DNA of 43,959 nt from Campylobacter portucalensis (GTDB taxonomy: Bacteria; Campylobacterota; Campylobacteria; Campylobacterales; Campylobacteraceae): contig NZ_VWSJ01000024.1 of the NCBI RefSeq assembly GCF_009690845.1, forward strand, positions 1 to 43,959, read 5' to 3'. Below are positions 9,674 through 18,660 of this stretch, piece after piece. Each line of letters begins with the position of its first letter. Position 1 is the stretch's first letter. The notes under the pieces were generated by a model. It saw only the letters and a list, made by a program, of their open reading frames with translations. It had not been told where the DNA came from and made no database searches. Made by a program: the position numbers and the translations under genes.

Positions 9674-9705
9674 TATAATTGAGTCTTAATTGAGTTGGGG
9701 GGGGG
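9674..9705 (+). promoter_or_regulatory. Promoter -10 box and poly-G(9) leader of the second dedA gene
   Basis: A perfect TATAAT lies at 9674-9679, which puts the transcription start near 9686. Nine G's follow at 9697-9705, then TAAAT and a TTG codon at 9711. The G run thus lies in the short 5' leader, where it is the only purine-rich stretch that could pair with 16S rRNA. Changing its length would alter spacing or strength of translation start. The 9442-9673 stretch before it is AT-rich with no gene seen. Confidence 0.55.
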
Positions 9706-9710
9706 TAAAT

Positions 9711-10313
9711 TTGAGCGAATTGCTGCATAATTTTATTAAATTTATAATAAATTTAGTTGATAGCTGGGGATATTTAGGGATATTTTTTATGATGTTTTTA
9801 GAGAGCACATTTTTTCCTTTTCCTAGCGAGGTTGCAATGATTCCTGCTGGATATTTGGCTTCTCAAGGTAAAATGAATATTTTTATTGCCTGGCTTACAG
9901 GAACTTTTGGAAGTTTAATGGGTGCTTTATTTAATTACTTTTTATGCTTCTTTTTTGGTAGAAATTTAATAAAAAAGTATGGAAAATATATTAGAATCAC
10001 TCAAGAAAAAATGGCAAAATTTGAAGCATTTTTTGATAAACATGGCGAGATTTCTACTTTTAATTGTCGTTTAATACCTGGAATTAGACAATATATAAGC
10101 CTTCCTGCTGGACTTGCGAAGATGAATTTGATAAGATTTTCAATATTTACAACTTTAGGAGCTGGAATTTGGGTAGCGATACTGATTGCTATTGGATATT
10201 TTTTAGGTGCAAATGAAGAAGCTTTAAAGCAAAAACTTCATATTATTACTTTGATTGTTTTTGTTTTTGTTATTTTTAGTTTTATTTTATATTTCATAAA
10301 AAAATCTAAATAA
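9711..10313 (+). CDS. DedA family membrane protein (second), possibly phase-variable
   Basis: A 200-residue DedA-family inner-membrane protein: LESTFFPFPSEVAMIPAGYL near residue 27, GSLMGALFNYFLCFFFGR near 65, and the basic loop FNCRLIPGIRQYISLPAG near 114, followed by two C-terminal helices. Start choice: no ATG precedes the conserved region. TTG at 9711 gives a normal-length protein and sits 5 bases after nine G's. TTG at 9690 would place the G run inside the coding sequence but would leave only a few bases of leader after the predicted transcription start. Either way the tract affects expression. It stands alone after the ychF terminator. Divergent paralogue of the gene at 6263. Confidence 0.85.
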   Translation: MSELLHNFIKFIINLVDSWGYLGIFFMMFLESTFFPFPSEVAMIPAGYLASQGKMNIFIAWLTGTFGSLMGALFNYFLCFFFGRNLIKKYGKYIRITQEKMAKFEAFFDKHGEISTFNCRLIPGIRQYISLPAGLAKMNLIRFSIFTTLGAGIWVAILIAIGYFLGANEEALKQKLHIITLIVFVFVIFSFILYFIKKSK

Positions 10314-10652
10314 TAACATAGACTCAGCAAAATTTAATAAGTTTAATATAATTTTTATTTGCTATTTTAGCATAATGTCAAAACTAGCACTTTTAAATAT
10401 AAAATAAGATTTTTTATTAATTTTTATGTTATAATCCTTAAAATTTCAATCCCCTTATTATATCATTTGCAAACTCATTTTTTCTTTTAAAGCCACCACC
10501 TACAAAAAAGACATTTTGTGTTTTATCTTATATTGGTTTTAGAGTCAAAGTGTTGCATTAATTTTAAACCTTTTTATAAAAAATTATAACTAGAGTTTAA
10601 GTTTTTATTGAGCTAAAAATAAATATTAATAAATTATTGATAAATTTAGCTT
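10314..10652. other. Intergenic region between convergent dedA and murG, with a coding remnant and a diverged repeat
   Basis: No intact gene is seen. On the minus strand 10438-10524 encodes a 28-residue open stretch (TQNVFFVGGGFKRKNEF near its middle) that begins right after a stop and has no start codon, so it looks like the C-terminal scrap of a lost gene. Around 10363-10414 the sequence resembles 31432-31481, 43 of 52 aligned bases matching by eye. Together these suggest decayed DNA rather than a working element. Confidence 0.4.
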
Positions 10653-11675
10653 TTATTTAAAATTTATATGATTAAGAATATCGTCAATGATGGTTTTAGC
10701 ACCATTTTTATTTGAAATTTTCATCAAACCAAGACTAATGTTTTCTAAATCATAATTTAAAATTTCATCTAAAATTTTACTCTCGTTTATATTTTCTTGT
10801 CTAAAAATTTTACTTAAATTTTGATCTTTTAAAAATTTAGCATTTAAAAATTGATGATCATTTGCTGCAAATGGAAACGGTATAAAGATACTAGGCAAAC
10901 CATTTGCACAAAGCTCCCAAAGCGAACTTGCACCACTTCTACTGATGCACAAATCAGCTTTTTGCATCTTGTTTGCAAGTTCATCACTAAATGCAAAAAC
11001 ATCTGCTTGTATATTATTTTTAGAGTAAAACTCACAAACCCTATCATAATCTTTTAATCCGCTTTGATGAATTATTTTTATATTATTTTGATTCAAATTT
11101 TTGGCTAAATTTAAAGCCAAATCATTAATAAATTTAGCACCCCCAGAACCACCTAAAAATAAAATTTTTTTCAATTCTTTTCTAATTCTTGATTTATTAA
11201 AAAATTCATCTCTTATAGGATATGGAAAAAATGGCTTGTAATAAGAACTATAAAATGCTTTTGAAAATGGTTTTAAAATTTTATTTAATTTACCAATTTG
11301 TGCATTTTGTTCATGTATAAAAAGTGGCAATCTACTCATAAAAGCCCCAAAAGAAGCAGCTGCAGCACTATATCCACCCACACTAATAACAGCTTTTACA
11401 TTAAAATCTTTAAAAATTTTTTTACACTCAAATGAAAGTTTTAGTATGTTTAATATAGATTTTATTTTTGAAAAGCCTTTTTTATTTACAACGCCGCTAC
11501 TTTTTAAAAAATATGTTTTTAAAAATATATCACTATTTTCAAACCAAAATTTATCTTGACCATTTAAAGAACCTATAAAAATAGCATCAATACCACGTTT
11601 TTTAAGCTCTATGCCTAATGATTTTGCAATCACTAAATGTCCTCCAGTGCCACCGCCTGTAACAACTATATTCAT
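10653..11675 (-). CDS. murG: UDP-N-acetylglucosamine transferase MurG (lipid II synthesis)
   Basis: A 340-residue peripheral membrane glycosyltransferase that adds GlcNAc to lipid I to form lipid II, the peptidoglycan precursor. It shows the N-terminal VVTGGGTGGHLVIAKSLG loop, ISVGGYSAAAASFGA near residue 95, the HEQNAQIGKLNK box near 125 and the donor-site ISRSGASSLWELCANGLP and FPFAANDHQ motifs. The in-frame ATG at 11717 would add 14 residues overlapping ftsW; the ATG at 11675 has GAGA before it and matches family N-termini. It follows ftsW by 13 bases. Confidence 0.96.
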   Translation of the reverse strand: MNIVVTGGGTGGHLVIAKSLGIELKKRGIDAIFIGSLNGQDKFWFENSDIFLKTYFLKSSGVVNKKGFSKIKSILNILKLSFECKKIFKDFNVKAVISVGGYSAAAASFGAFMSRLPLFIHEQNAQIGKLNKILKPFSKAFYSSYYKPFFPYPIRDEFFNKSRIRKELKKILFLGGSGGAKFINDLALNLAKNLNQNNIKIIHQSGLKDYDRVCEFYSKNNIQADVFAFSDELANKMQKADLCISRSGASSLWELCANGLPSIFIPFPFAANDHQFLNAKFLKDQNLSKIFRQENINESKILDEILNYDLENISLGLMKISNKNGAKTIIDDILNHINFK

Positions 11676-11688
11676 TTTTATCTCGATT

Positions 11689-12837
11689 CTAATTTTTTTT
11701 ATATATAGCCAATACAAAACCCATTGCCAAACAAGATGCTAGCAAATGAGATCCGCCATAACTTATAAAAGGCACCGCCAATCCTTTAACAGGAAAAATT
11801 GAAGTAATTCCATAAGAATTTATCATAAATGATAATAAAAACATAAATCCAATGCCTATACAAAATAGATAATGAACATTATTAGATTTTGATTTTTCAG
11901 CAATCATAAAAATTATATAAATCATAAATAAAAAAATAAAACTTAAAAAAGCAACTCCAATAAATCCAATCTCTTCTGCTATACCAGCTAAAACAAAATC
12001 TGTATGAACTTCACTTAAAAACCCAAGTTTAAACGCCCCAAGTCCAATACCTTTCCCAAACATACCACCATTACTAATAGCACTAATTGAGTTTGAAATT
12101 TGATTTGGAGCCTCATGACTTTGTATGTAAAATTTACCAACTTTATCCTCAGGCAAAAAAGCAAGAACCGTATCTTGAACACCTATCCACCAAGAAGTAA
12201 AGCGTTTAATTCTATGATCACTAGTAATTATAAAAATATATATTAAAAATATAGCAAAAAAAACTCCACCACCCCAAATTCTCCAATTAGTTCCAGCACT
12301 TATCATCATAACAAACAAAACTCCAAAAAGCACAATAACTTGCCCTAAGTCTTTTTGAAATACAGCTATCATATAAATAATCAACAAAAATAATATACTA
12401 TATGGCACTAAAATAATTAATTCTTTTAAAAAAGGTTTTGGAGTTTTATCTATTTTTCTTGTAAAACTCCAAGCTAAAAAATATATAAAACCAACTTTAA
12501 AAAATTCAACCGGAGACAATGAAAAACCAGCTATCTTAAACCATCTTACGGCACCATTTATTTCACTTGCAACAAATGGTAAAATAATCATACCAATAAA
12601 GGATATTAAAAATATTCCATTACCTATTCTAGTTAGTGATAAATTTGACCTTATTTGAGAAATTCCCCACATCAAACAAATACCAACAACACCAACAACT
12701 AATTGCATATAAAAAAAACGTAATTTGTTCTCAAATTCTAAATATAGCACAACGTAAGCACTAAGAGATAGAGAAAAAACAATACCAATTGAAATCAAAA
12801 AAACACTCATAAAAAAAAGAGTTTTATCTACTCTCAT
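11689..12837 (-). CDS. ftsW: FtsW/RodA-type lipid II polymerase (SEDS family), probably FtsW
   Basis: A 382-residue inner-membrane SEDS protein with about ten helices. These enzymes polymerise lipid II glycan chains with a partner transpeptidase. Recognisable parts are GAVRWFKIAGFSLSPVEFFKV near residue 95, FQKDLGQ near 166 (catalytic Asp region), SEVHTDFVLAGIAEEIG near 276 and the C-terminal GLAVPFISYGGSHLL. Position between ftsK and murG points to FtsW (division) rather than RodA (elongation); sequence alone cannot settle it. Its start overlaps the ftsK stop by 4 bases. Confidence 0.9.
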   Translation of the reverse strand: MRVDKTLFFMSVFLISIGIVFSLSLSAYVVLYLEFENKLRFFYMQLVVGVVGICLMWGISQIRSNLSLTRIGNGIFLISFIGMIILPFVASEINGAVRWFKIAGFSLSPVEFFKVGFIYFLAWSFTRKIDKTPKPFLKELIILVPYSILFLLIIYMIAVFQKDLGQVIVLFGVLFVMMISAGTNWRIWGGGVFFAIFLIYIFIITSDHRIKRFTSWWIGVQDTVLAFLPEDKVGKFYIQSHEAPNQISNSISAISNGGMFGKGIGLGAFKLGFLSEVHTDFVLAGIAEEIGFIGVAFLSFIFLFMIYIIFMIAEKSKSNNVHYLFCIGIGFMFLLSFMINSYGITSIFPVKGLAVPFISYGGSHLLASCLAMGFVLAIYKKN

Positions 12838-15041
12838 CGATTTAAAATCTCTCTTTGACCTTTAGCATTTGGCTGACTCAAAACACCAGTAATTTCTAAT
12901 TGCTCTACAAGTGTGGCTGCTTTATTGTATCCGATATTTAACCTTCTTTGGATATAGCTAATAGAAGTTTTGTTATCACTTAAGACAATCTCTTTTGCCT
13001 TTTCATAAAGAGGATCAAGTTCTAAATTATCCTCATTAAAATCAGAATTTAACTGAGTATTTTCTTCTGCTAAAAATTTCTCGTCATAAACAGCAGTTTC
13101 TTGAGATTTTAAAAACTCAACTACCTTTATAATCTCATCTTCGCTTGCAAAAGGTGCATGAAGCCTAATAATTCCAGGACTTGATGGAGGAGTAAAAAGC
13201 ATATCTCCACGACCAAGCAAACTCTCCGCTCCCATTTGATCTAAAATTATCCTGCTATCTATTTTTTGCCCTACTCTATAACTGATTCTTGAAGGTAAAT
13301 TTGTTTTAATAAGTCCTGTTAAAACATCAGCACTTGGTCTTTGCGTAGCTACAATCAAATGAATTCCACTAGCTCTTGCCATTTGTGCAAGTCTTGCTAT
13401 ATAAAACTCAACATCCTTTCCGCTCGTCATCATCAAATCAGCCAACTCATCTATAATCACTACAATATATGGCAAAATTTCCTCTCCAAGCTCTTTAGCT
13501 TTTTGATTGAAATTTTCAATATTTTTAGTTCTTGTTTTTGCCATTATCGTATATCTTCTTTCCATCTCACCGACTAAATTTGAAAGAGCTATAACTGCTT
13601 TTTTAGGATTAGTAATAACTGGTGTAAGAAGATGAGGGATGTTATCATAAATACTAAATTCAAGCATCTTTGGATCTATCATTATAAATTTTAGAGTTTT
13701 TGGCGAATTTCTATATAATAAACTTAAAAGCATAGCATTAATTCCTACACTTTTTCCGCTACCTGTAGTTCCTGCTATAAGTAAATGTGGTAATTTTTTA
13801 AGATCTGTAATAAAAGGCTGACCAACTATATCTTTGCCAAGTGCTATAGTTAGAGAACTAGAGGCATTTTTAAATATATCGCTTTCTAAAACTTCTTTTA
13901 GATAGATGGTTTGTATGTTTTGATTTGGAATTTCTATACCAACTACATCTTTTCCAGGGATTGGTGCTTGAATTCTAATGGTTTTTGCCCTCAAAGCCAT
14001 AGCTAAATCATCTTGTAGAGTTAAAATTTTACTTACTTTTATGTGAGCTGCTGGTCTAAATTCAAAAGTAGTAACCACAGGTCCAGAATACGTTCTAACA
14101 ACATCGCCATCTATTTTAAATTTACGAAGCTTATCAAGAAGATCATAAATTTTTTGATCTATTTCACTCTCATCTATATTTTTTACCTTTTTAGGAGAAT
14201 CTTTTAAAAATTCAAGTGGAGGTAGTTTAAAATCGCTAACTTGCTTTGCTCCGCCCTGCTCTATTTGCTCTAATAATTGCTTATTTTCAGGAACTTCTTT
14301 TAAATGCTCTACATTTTTTAATTTTTGCGGTTTTTGATTATCTATTTTTATTTTATTTTCATCTTTTTTAATGTCCAAATCTTGCTGATTTTTAATATCT
14401 AAATTTTCTTTATCTGTTTTAATGTTTAAATCCTGACAAACACTATCTTCTTTTAAATTTAGATTATCTACGCTACAATTTAAATTTTTATCATCAATTA
14501 AATTTTGTATCTCCACGCTCTCTTTTATAAAACTTTCATCATTCAATGAGTTTATTTGATCTTGATTTAAGTTTATTTCTAAATTTTTATTTTTTACAAT
14601 AAAAGCTTTTTTTATTAAATTTATACTTTTTTCTTCAAAAATAAGCATAAAAGAAAGCACAAAAATAACACTTAAAAATACCCATATTCCTATACTTCCT
14701 ATAATATCTTTTAAACTAGATTCTATGGATGAACCTATAAATCCTTTAAAATTTGAAAAAATATTAGCTTGAGCTATTAATAGTGCTAAAAATAAAAGCA
14801 AAAATCCAACACAAAATTCAAAAAATCTAAAATTTATTCTCTTGAGATATTTAAATACAAAATAAATAAGCCATATAGATATGATTGGATAAATATAAGC
14901 TAAATATCCAAAAATAAAGATATTAAATTTACCAATAGCAACGCCAAAACTCCCAACCATAGCAGGACTTAAAGATATAGTTGATAGCTCTAAAAAAACA
15001 AAAATTCCAACAAAAATAATAAATAAAATTTCTCGTAAAAT
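12834..15041 (-). CDS. ftsK: DNA translocase FtsK/SpoIIIE, probably with an ATT start
   Basis: A septum-anchored DNA pump that clears and resolves chromosomes at division. Numbering from ATG 14960 (708 residues): three membrane helices lie at about 12-38, 45-66 and 84-107; an acidic/Lys/Asn linker spans 120-260; Walker A GTTGSGKS is at 397-404; Walker B is in VVIIDELADLMM near 500; QMARASGIHLIVATQRPS follows; and a winged-helix gamma domain occupies about 645-708. FtsK normally has four helices. The same frame stays open 27 more codons to a TAA and encodes a good first helix (ILFIIFVGIFVFLEL). There is no ATG, GTG or TTG in that part; ATT at 15041 has AAGG 7 bases before it, giving 735 residues. 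The start is uncertain; the identity is not. Confidence 0.9.
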   Translation of the reverse strand: MLREILFIIFVGIFVFLELSTISLSPAMVGSFGVAIGKFNIFIFGYLAYIYPIISIWLIYFVFKYLKRINFRFFEFCVGFLLLFLALLIAQANIFSNFKGFIGSSIESSLKDIIGSIGIWVFLSVIFVLSFMLIFEEKSINLIKKAFIVKNKNLEINLNQDQINSLNDESFIKESVEIQNLIDDKNLNCSVDNLNLKEDSVCQDLNIKTDKENLDIKNQQDLDIKKDENKIKIDNQKPQKLKNVEHLKEVPENKQLLEQIEQGGAKQVSDFKLPPLEFLKDSPKKVKNIDESEIDQKIYDLLDKLRKFKIDGDVVRTYSGPVVTTFEFRPAAHIKVSKILTLQDDLAMALRAKTIRIQAPIPGKDVVGIEIPNQNIQTIYLKEVLESDIFKNASSSLTIALGKDIVGQPFITDLKKLPHLLIAGTTGSGKSVGINAMLLSLLYRNSPKTLKFIMIDPKMLEFSIYDNIPHLLTPVITNPKKAVIALSNLVGEMERRYTIMAKTRTKNIENFNQKAKELGEEILPYIVVIIDELADLMMTSGKDVEFYIARLAQMARASGIHLIVATQRPSADVLTGLIKTNLPSRISYRVGQKIDSRIILDQMGAESLLGRGDMLFTPPSSPGIIRLHAPFASEDEIIKVVEFLKSQETAVYDEKFLAEENTQLNSDFNEDNLELDPLYEKAKEIVLSDNKTSISYIQRRLNIGYNKAATLVEQLEITGVLSQPNAKGQREILNR

Positions 15042-15090
15042 ACCACAACCTTAATTTAAATTAAACGCAGTATTTTACCATAAAAATATG

Positions 15091-15116
15091 GAATTTGGGT
15101 AAATTTACCCAAATTC
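15091..15116 (-). terminator. Terminator-like perfect palindrome after the DNA-uptake operon
   Basis: A 26-base perfect inverted repeat, GAATTTGGGT-AAATTT-ACCCAAATTC, lies 3 bases past the stop of the platform-protein gene at 15119. The T tail is short on the minus strand, so termination efficiency is uncertain, but position and symmetry fit an operon end. It also separates the operon from ftsK, whose own promoter must lie in the few bases that remain. Confidence 0.6.
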
Positions 15117-15118
15117 TT

Positions 15119-16366
15119 TTAACTTTTAACTGCTTTGCCAAGATCCCACATAGGCATGAAAATTCCAAGTGCAAGTAGTAAAATCATACCTGCCATGAAA
15201 AATAGAAGTATCGGTTCAACGTAACTTGAAATATTGTCAATAATATCATCAAATTTCATCTTATAATAATCAGAAACATTGCCAAGCATAGAATCTAAAC
15301 TACCACTTTGTTCACCTGCACTAATCATCTGTATAAGCATACTTTCAAAAAGCTCAGTATTTCTAAAAGCATCAGTCAAGCTAACGCCTTGTTGAACAGC
15401 GATTTTAACAGTTGATAATTTTAATTTTAAGGTATAATTATCTACCATTTTTATAGCAGTGTCTAAAGCATCTGCAATAGGAATACCAGATTTTACAAGT
15501 TCTGTAAAAATCAAAGTAAATCTTGACATTGTGGAGAAAAATATAATATTACCAATTAAATAAATTTTCAAAACTATCCTATCCCAACCCTTTTTAAACT
15601 CAAGATTTCTTTTATACAAATATTTAAAGGCTATAATAATAAAAATTATAATCCCTAAAACTACAAATCCATAATTACTCAAAATATTTTCAATACTAAA
15701 AAGAAATTTTGTAGGAAGCGGAAGATCTGCACCAAGCTCATCAAAAATTTCTTTAAATTTTGGAACAACATATAGCATCAAAACCACAAAAGCCACAGAT
15801 ATGGCAACTATAATCGTGATTGGATAACGCATAGCTTTTTTAAATTTTTGCTGATTGTCCCAAACACCTTGCAACATAGCAGCTAGTTTCTTTAAAGCAT
15901 CTGCCATATTACCCGTATTTTCACCCAAATTTATCATAGCCACAAATATATCGCCAAGTTCGCTTCTAAATTTTTCAACCGATTCAGTAAGACCAAGACC
16001 TGAGTTTAAATCATCATTCATAACAGAAAAAATATCTTTTAATCTCTTATCTTCCGATGAATTTGCAACCTCTTTAATACTATCATGTATAGAAATTCCA
16101 GCATTTGTCATAACGGCGAGCTGCCTAACAGCCGCTACTAAATTTGGAGTTTTAACCTTGCCTCCACCGCCAAGAACTTTAATTATTTGATCTTTAATGG
16201 ATGAAAATTGCTCTGAAATAGGCAAAGATTTGCTCTCTTTAACCTTCACAATCGTTCCACTTTTTTGATTTTTTATGATGTTTTGAGCTGAAATTTTATC
16301 ATTTGCTTTTAAAAACATCTTTTGACGCTTGCCATTTTTTATATATTCTACTTCAAAATTTTTCAT
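15119..16366 (-). CDS. ctsF: Type II secretion / type IV pilus platform protein (GspF/PilC family, CtsF-like)
   Basis: A 415-residue inner-membrane platform protein of the GspF family, with two GspF domains (about residues 75-200 and 275-400), each holding conserved VRQLAVMTNAGISIHDSI-like and FTLIFTELVKSGIPIADAL-like helices, and three membrane spans (about 180, 225 and 390). It would couple the cytoplasmic ATPase to the pseudopilus. It overlaps the ATPase gene by 4 bases, as ctsE-ctsF do in the C. jejuni natural-transformation cluster. It is the last gene of the operon. The ctsF name rests on order and family, not on a direct comparison. Confidence 0.88.
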   Translation of the reverse strand: MKNFEVEYIKNGKRQKMFLKANDKISAQNIIKNQKSGTIVKVKESKSLPISEQFSSIKDQIIKVLGGGGKVKTPNLVAAVRQLAVMTNAGISIHDSIKEVANSSEDKRLKDIFSVMNDDLNSGLGLTESVEKFRSELGDIFVAMINLGENTGNMADALKKLAAMLQGVWDNQQKFKKAMRYPITIIVAISVAFVVLMLYVVPKFKEIFDELGADLPLPTKFLFSIENILSNYGFVVLGIIIFIIIAFKYLYKRNLEFKKGWDRIVLKIYLIGNIIFFSTMSRFTLIFTELVKSGIPIADALDTAIKMVDNYTLKLKLSTVKIAVQQGVSLTDAFRNTELFESMLIQMISAGEQSGSLDSMLGNVSDYYKMKFDDIIDNISSYVEPILLFFMAGMILLLALGIFMPMWDLGKAVKS

Positions 16367-18117
16367 TCTTTTGCCACCCTGTAAATTTCTTCAACACTAG
16401 TGCTACCCTTAGCAGCCCTTATTATACCATCGTGAAACATATCTATAAACCCCTCCTCATAAGCAACTTTTTTAATTTCATCCTTTGAACCGCCAGAAGC
16501 AATTAAACTTTGAATTTTATCACTCACAAACAAAACCTCACTTATCATCTCTCTTCCAGAGTATCCACTTTGAGCACATTTATCACAACCAACAGGTTTA
16601 AAAAACGTGTATTTTTCTGGAAGGTATTTTGATATATCATCAAGTATTTTTGATGGTAAATTTGTAGGTTGTTTACAGTGAGGACATAATCTTCTAACTA
16701 GCCTTTGTGCTTCTATAGCCATAACAGAACCACTTATAAGATATGATTCTATCCCCATATCAACCATTCTTGGAATTGCACTAATTGCATCGTTTGTGTG
16801 CAATGTAGAAAATACTAAGTGTCCTGTAAGTGCTGCTTGTATAGCGATTCTAAGAGTTTCTTGATCTCTAATCTCACCTATCATTATAACATCTGGATCT
16901 TGACGAAGAATAGATCTTAAAGCTCCAGCAAAAGTAAGACCAGCTTTTTCATTAACGTGAACTTGTTGAATCATATTTAATTGATACTCAACAGGATCTT
17001 CAACAGTAATTATCTTGGTTGCGACATCTTTCATATCATTTAAAGCAGCATAAAGAGTGGTTGTTTTACCGCTACCAGTTGGTCCAGTAACCAAAACAAT
17101 ACCATATGGAGCATTCATTCCTTGATTAAATCTTTTAAATGTCTCAGGATGCATACCTAATTTTTCAAGACTTATTAAAACCTTTGATTTATCCAAAATT
17201 CTCATAACAACCGATTCGCCATTGATTATAGGTAGAGTTGAAATACGAAAATCATACTCTCTATCTCCAACCATTAAAGAAAATCTACCATCTTGAGGGC
17301 GTCTTTTTTCTGCAATGTCTAAATTTGATAAAAGTTTTAATCTAGAAATAAGAGGCGAATATATATCTTTATCAAAAATAAAAATTTCAGTTAGCATACC
17401 ATCAATTCTGGCTCTAACAATACAATTTGTCTCGGTTGGTTCAATGTGAATATCGCTCCCCTTTAAAACAATAGATTGTTTTATTATAGTTTCTATTAGT
17501 TTTAAAATCCCAGAACTCTCACTACCGTCGCTATCTCCCAAATTTGAACTATTTGATAACTCGTTTCTAATATCAGCAATCATAGTTTTAACGCTCTCCG
17601 TTAATTCTAACTTTGCTAAGTATTTTTTGATCTGTTCTTTATCGCTAATAACTACTTTTAAGAGTTTTCTATTAAAAAGGGCTTGAATTCTATCTTGAGA
17701 ATTTACATCAAAAGGATCTATAAAAGCTACATATATATTTAAATCATCTTGTTTTATCGGTAAAGCTCCGTATTTTTTTAGCTGATTTAAAGATACTTTT
17801 TCTGAAATTCTATAATCAATATCTATTTCGTTTAAATTTATATAAGTTAAATTGTACTTTTTTGCAAAAATTTCTAAAAAAACAGCTTTTTCTATAAAGA
17901 AATTATCATGAATTTCTTCTATTGTAATTTTGCCCACTTTATATAAATCAGTAAGCATAAAAGCAAATTCTGCTTCAGTAATATAGTTATCACCTATTAA
18001 AACCTCTCCTAGAGTTAAACCTATATCCATTTTTTCATAAATTTCATCTTTTACATTTTGAGGTAATTTGCCATTTTTAATTAAAAAATTTACTATATAA
18101 TCTGCTATATTTTCCAT
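16363..18117 (-). CDS. ctsE: Type II secretion / DNA-uptake assembly ATPase (GspE/PilB family, CtsE-like)
   Basis: This 584-residue cytoplasmic ATPase powers pseudopilus assembly. It has an N-terminal MshEN-like region (1-160), then the catalytic core: SDIHIEPTE near residue 221, Walker A GPTGSGKT at 345-352, Walker B region DPDVIMIGEIRD near 411, and GHLVFSTLHTNDA. A zinc-binding four-Cys motif follows (CPHCK about 474 and CDKC about 505), as in GspE/PilB. All key residues are intact. The next gene overlaps by 4 bases and encodes the platform protein. In Campylobacter this pair serves natural competence (Cts system). Confidence 0.93.
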   Translation of the reverse strand: MENIADYIVNFLIKNGKLPQNVKDEIYEKMDIGLTLGEVLIGDNYITEAEFAFMLTDLYKVGKITIEEIHDNFFIEKAVFLEIFAKKYNLTYINLNEIDIDYRISEKVSLNQLKKYGALPIKQDDLNIYVAFIDPFDVNSQDRIQALFNRKLLKVVISDKEQIKKYLAKLELTESVKTMIADIRNELSNSSNLGDSDGSESSGILKLIETIIKQSIVLKGSDIHIEPTETNCIVRARIDGMLTEIFIFDKDIYSPLISRLKLLSNLDIAEKRRPQDGRFSLMVGDREYDFRISTLPIINGESVVMRILDKSKVLISLEKLGMHPETFKRFNQGMNAPYGIVLVTGPTGSGKTTTLYAALNDMKDVATKIITVEDPVEYQLNMIQQVHVNEKAGLTFAGALRSILRQDPDVIMIGEIRDQETLRIAIQAALTGHLVFSTLHTNDAISAIPRMVDMGIESYLISGSVMAIEAQRLVRRLCPHCKQPTNLPSKILDDISKYLPEKYTFFKPVGCDKCAQSGYSGREMISEVLFVSDKIQSLIASGGSKDEIKKVAYEEGFIDMFHDGIIRAAKGSTSVEEIYRVAKE

Positions 18118-18660
18118 TTACCAATACCTTTTAATTGAAGAAATTTTTCCATTTTTATAAATATTAATAACTAATTGCTTAATACCGCTTTCATCCTTAA
18201 TAAATAAATCAGCCTTTTTTGTTTCATCTAAATTTATATGATAAACATTATCTTTTAACACATAATCTTTAGCAACAAATTTATCAAACACTTCTGATAA
18301 GATATAGTTAATCTTTGGTGTCTTAATATAGCTGATATCAACACCATCTACAAGAGCTAAATAAAGCATCTTTTTTTGAAAAAGTATAGTTGTGTAAAGA
18401 GCAGCATTTTCTCTACTCTCTTGAGTTTTATAAAGCATAACTATTGGAATTATCAACTCATTTATTTTATCCATTTTTAGACAAGCATTTGCATATATAT
18501 TTGCCACAACTTCATCTTGATTTTTTACAAAAAATTGCCTTACATTATCTTGGCAAATTCTATTATACCGTCCCATGTCATTTAAATTTTTTATATCATA
18601 AATATCAAGCGAAAATAAAATATCAAAAACTAAAAATACCATTAAAAAAATTCGACTCAT
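18118..18660 (-). CDS. Small exported protein in the DNA-uptake operon, function unknown
   Basis: A 180-residue protein with an N-terminal hydrophobic signal (MSRIFLMVFLVFDILFSLD, residues 1-18) followed by a helical, Lys/Asp-rich domain with two cysteines (about residues 37 and 60) that could form a disulfide in the periplasm. The C-terminus IKQLVINIYKNGKISSIKRYW has a short beta-hairpin look. It starts 4 bases inside the upstream TPR gene and ends directly before the ATPase gene, so it is an operon member. No known family is recognised. Confidence 0.8.
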   Translation of the reverse strand: MSRIFLMVFLVFDILFSLDIYDIKNLNDMGRYNRICQDNVRQFFVKNQDEVVANIYANACLKMDKINELIIPIVMLYKTQESRENAALYTTILFQKKMLYLALVDGVDISYIKTPKINYILSEVFDKFVAKDYVLKDNVYHINLDETKKADLFIKDESGIKQLVINIYKNGKISSIKRYW

